A DNA stretch of 41,838 nucleotides from Desulfobaccales bacterium (GTDB lineage: Bacteria > Desulfobacterota > Desulfobaccia > Desulfobaccales > 0-14-0-80-60-11). Shown here in pieces: positions 40,953 through 41,838 of the stretch. The position numbers were made by a program, and so were the translations under genes. The notes under the pieces were generated by a model that searched no databases, was not told the DNA's origin, and worked only from the letters and a program-made list of their open reading frames with translations. The stretch lies in assembly GCA_030694005.1 (NCBI GenBank), contig JAUXZG010000104.1, positions 1 through 41,838 on the forward strand, in the 5' to 3' direction. The number at the start of each line of letters is the position of its first letter. The stretch's first letter is position 1.

Positions 40953-41699
40953 TCATTTCTCCCCTCCCTCATAAGTGATAGGGTCAGGGACGCCCGCGGC
41001 GGCAAAGCCTTTCAGGCGCAACCGGCAAGACGAACATTGGCCGCAGGCCCGAAGGTCATTTAGGTAGCAGGACCAGGTTAGTTCCAGGGGGGCTTTTAGC
41101 TCCAGGCCCAGGCGGATAATGCCCGCTTTGTCCAGGTCGATTAAAGGAGTATGAATGCGGATGTTGGTCTCCGGCCGGGTGCCCAACTCTATCAGACGGT
41201 TAAAGGCGGCAAAATATTCCGGCCGGCAGTCCGGGTAGCCGGGGTTGTCCAGCATATTGGCGCCGATAAAGATGGCCTGGGCCCCTAAAACCTCGGCCCA
41301 GGCCACTGCCGCGGCCAACAAAAGGGAGTTCCGGAAAGGCACATAGGTGGAAGGGATGCCGGGGGTCTCAGCCTCGCCGGTGGGCACCGGGCACCGGGGA
41401 TCGGTGAGACTGGAGCCGCCCATGGACCCGAGAAAATTAAGGTCCGCCTCTAGAAGCCGGCGCACCTGGAAGAAGGCGGCTTGGGCCCGAAACGCAGCCA
41501 GCTCTCTTATCAGAGTGCGCTGGCCGTAATTGGCGTGGAACAGGGCCAACTCTAAACTCTGGCGGGCCAGCGCGGCAGCCACACAACTGTCCAACCCCCC
41601 ACTCAACAACACCACCGCCAGGGGCTTGGCTGAGGCTGAGTTGAGGGGAGGGCTGGGGGACCGCAGGTCCCCCAGCCTCCCCTCAAACTCCCCTCCCAT
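40953..41699 (-). CDS. queC: 7-cyano-7-deazaguanine synthase QueC
   Basis: This 248-aa enzyme makes preQ0, the precursor of queuosine, from 7-carboxy-7-deazaguanine. It has the PP-loop SGGLDS (33-38), HANYGQRT, STYVPFRNSLLLA, GANMLDNPGYPDCRPEYF and the C-terminal zinc site SCYLNDLRACGQCSSCRLR. The first about 22 residues are not family-like. They are encoded by a C-type repeat hairpin (EFEGRLGDLRSPSPPLN), and typical QueC would begin near PLAVVLLSGG. The only ATG available is 41699, so the repeat seems to have become part of the protein, unless a rare CTG or GTG start is used. Confidence 0.93.
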   Translation of the reverse strand: MGGEFEGRLGDLRSPSPPLNSASAKPLAVVLLSGGLDSCVAAALARQSLELALFHANYGQRTLIRELAAFRAQAAFFQVRRLLEADLNFLGSMGGSSLTDPRCPVPTGEAETPGIPSTYVPFRNSLLLAAAVAWAEVLGAQAIFIGANMLDNPGYPDCRPEYFAAFNRLIELGTRPETNIRIHTPLIDLDKAGIIRLGLELKAPLELTWSCYLNDLRACGQCSSCRLRLKGFAAAGVPDPITYEGGEK

Positions 41700-41838
41700 C
41701 CCCCTGTATGGGGGGCTGGGGAAGGCGGGGCCGTTGGCCCTGCCTTCCCCAGCCCAATTTTACACATAGGCGTTTGGGGGTGGGGGATTGGGGGAGGGGG
41801 CAGGGGCCAGTGGCACAGGCGTCCCCGCCTGTGGAAGC
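41641..41838 (-). repeat. Composite three-hairpin repeat, inverted copy (C-B-A)
   Basis: C (41641-41685) pairs TTGAGGGGAGGGCTGGGGGA with its perfect complement around a short loop. B (about 41713-41755) pairs GGCTGGGGAAGGCGGGGCC with GGCCCTGCCTTCCCCAGCC. A degenerate A unit (about 41771-41838) reaches the window edge. Orientation is opposite to the copy at 40775-40951, so queC sits between inverted copies with C units facing it. Confidence 0.8.

Noticed and set aside
1-41838. CRISPR arrays
   Set aside because: The repeats present are palindromic and dispersed, with no regular spacer pattern and no cas genes.
1-41838. tRNA or rRNA genes
   Set aside because: No T-loop GGTTCGA-type box with matching acceptor arms and no rRNA signature was noticed.

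Overview
The window looks like a chromosomal segment of a Gram-negative, anaerobe-type bacterium, most likely a member of the Desulfobacterota (old Deltaproteobacteria). This is inferred from the gene set: LpxC and TamA/TamB for an outer membrane, a Tad-type pilus segment, an EndoQ-like PHP domain fused to a UvrD helicase, paired dodecins next to RtcA, and a cold-shock / MARNRYGWEKR / RRM trio. The DNA is GC-rich, and its intergenic spaces are packed with G/C-run palindromes. No rRNA, tRNA or CRISPR array was seen.

Layout. 0-1.4 kb: an APH-fold sugar/aminoglycoside-type kinase. 1.4-14.5 kb: on the minus strand, an EndoQ-UvrD fusion, TamA and TamB. The usually adjacent tamA and tamB are separated here by about 4.5 kb holding a plus-strand Mrr-like nuclease-NACHT ATPase (candidate antiphage bNACHT) and a DUF559 nuclease gene framed by inverted repeats. 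14.6-15.7 kb: cold-shock protein with a structured leader, a small basic protein and an RRM protein. 15.7-16.8 kb: almost gene-free. 16.8-21.8 kb: FmdB-type zinc ribbon, pyruvate kinase, GH57 branching enzyme, LpxC. 21.8-24.6 kb: two tRNA-modification enzymes (MtaB, MnmA). 24.8-28.1 kb: PilZ protein, ParA-type ATPase with an overlapping unknown ORF, a periplasmic TPR protein, a nitrilase-family hydrolase. 28.5-34.6 kb: part of a Tad pilus locus (prepilin peptidase, secretin, three lipoproteins, TadG-like protein) without its motor genes. 35-37.1 kb: aroF-aroB with a 4-nt gene overlap. 37.2-41.7 kb: a TrmO-domain protein with an apparent signal peptide, an M20 amidohydrolase, RtcA coupled to a dodecin, a second dodecin, and QueC.

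Three kinds of structure stand out beyond the genes. First, a composite three-hairpin repeat (called A-B-C here) occurs at least five times. It lies at gene ends and supplies in-frame stop codons or protein termini to neighbouring genes. Second, an inverted-repeat pair surrounds the DUF559 gene at 5.2-5.7 kb, and the same head-to-head pair occurs without a gene at 34.6 kb, which looks like a nuclease-bearing repeat element and an empty version. Third, TCAGC-type repeats form inverted pairs around AT-rich cores of about 31-32 bp.

The best candidate for a little-described system is the single-gene nuclease-NACHT protein at 6.05-9.21 kb. The EndoQ-UvrD fusion and the DUF559 repeat element come next. 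All assignments come from reading motifs by eye; no database search was run.
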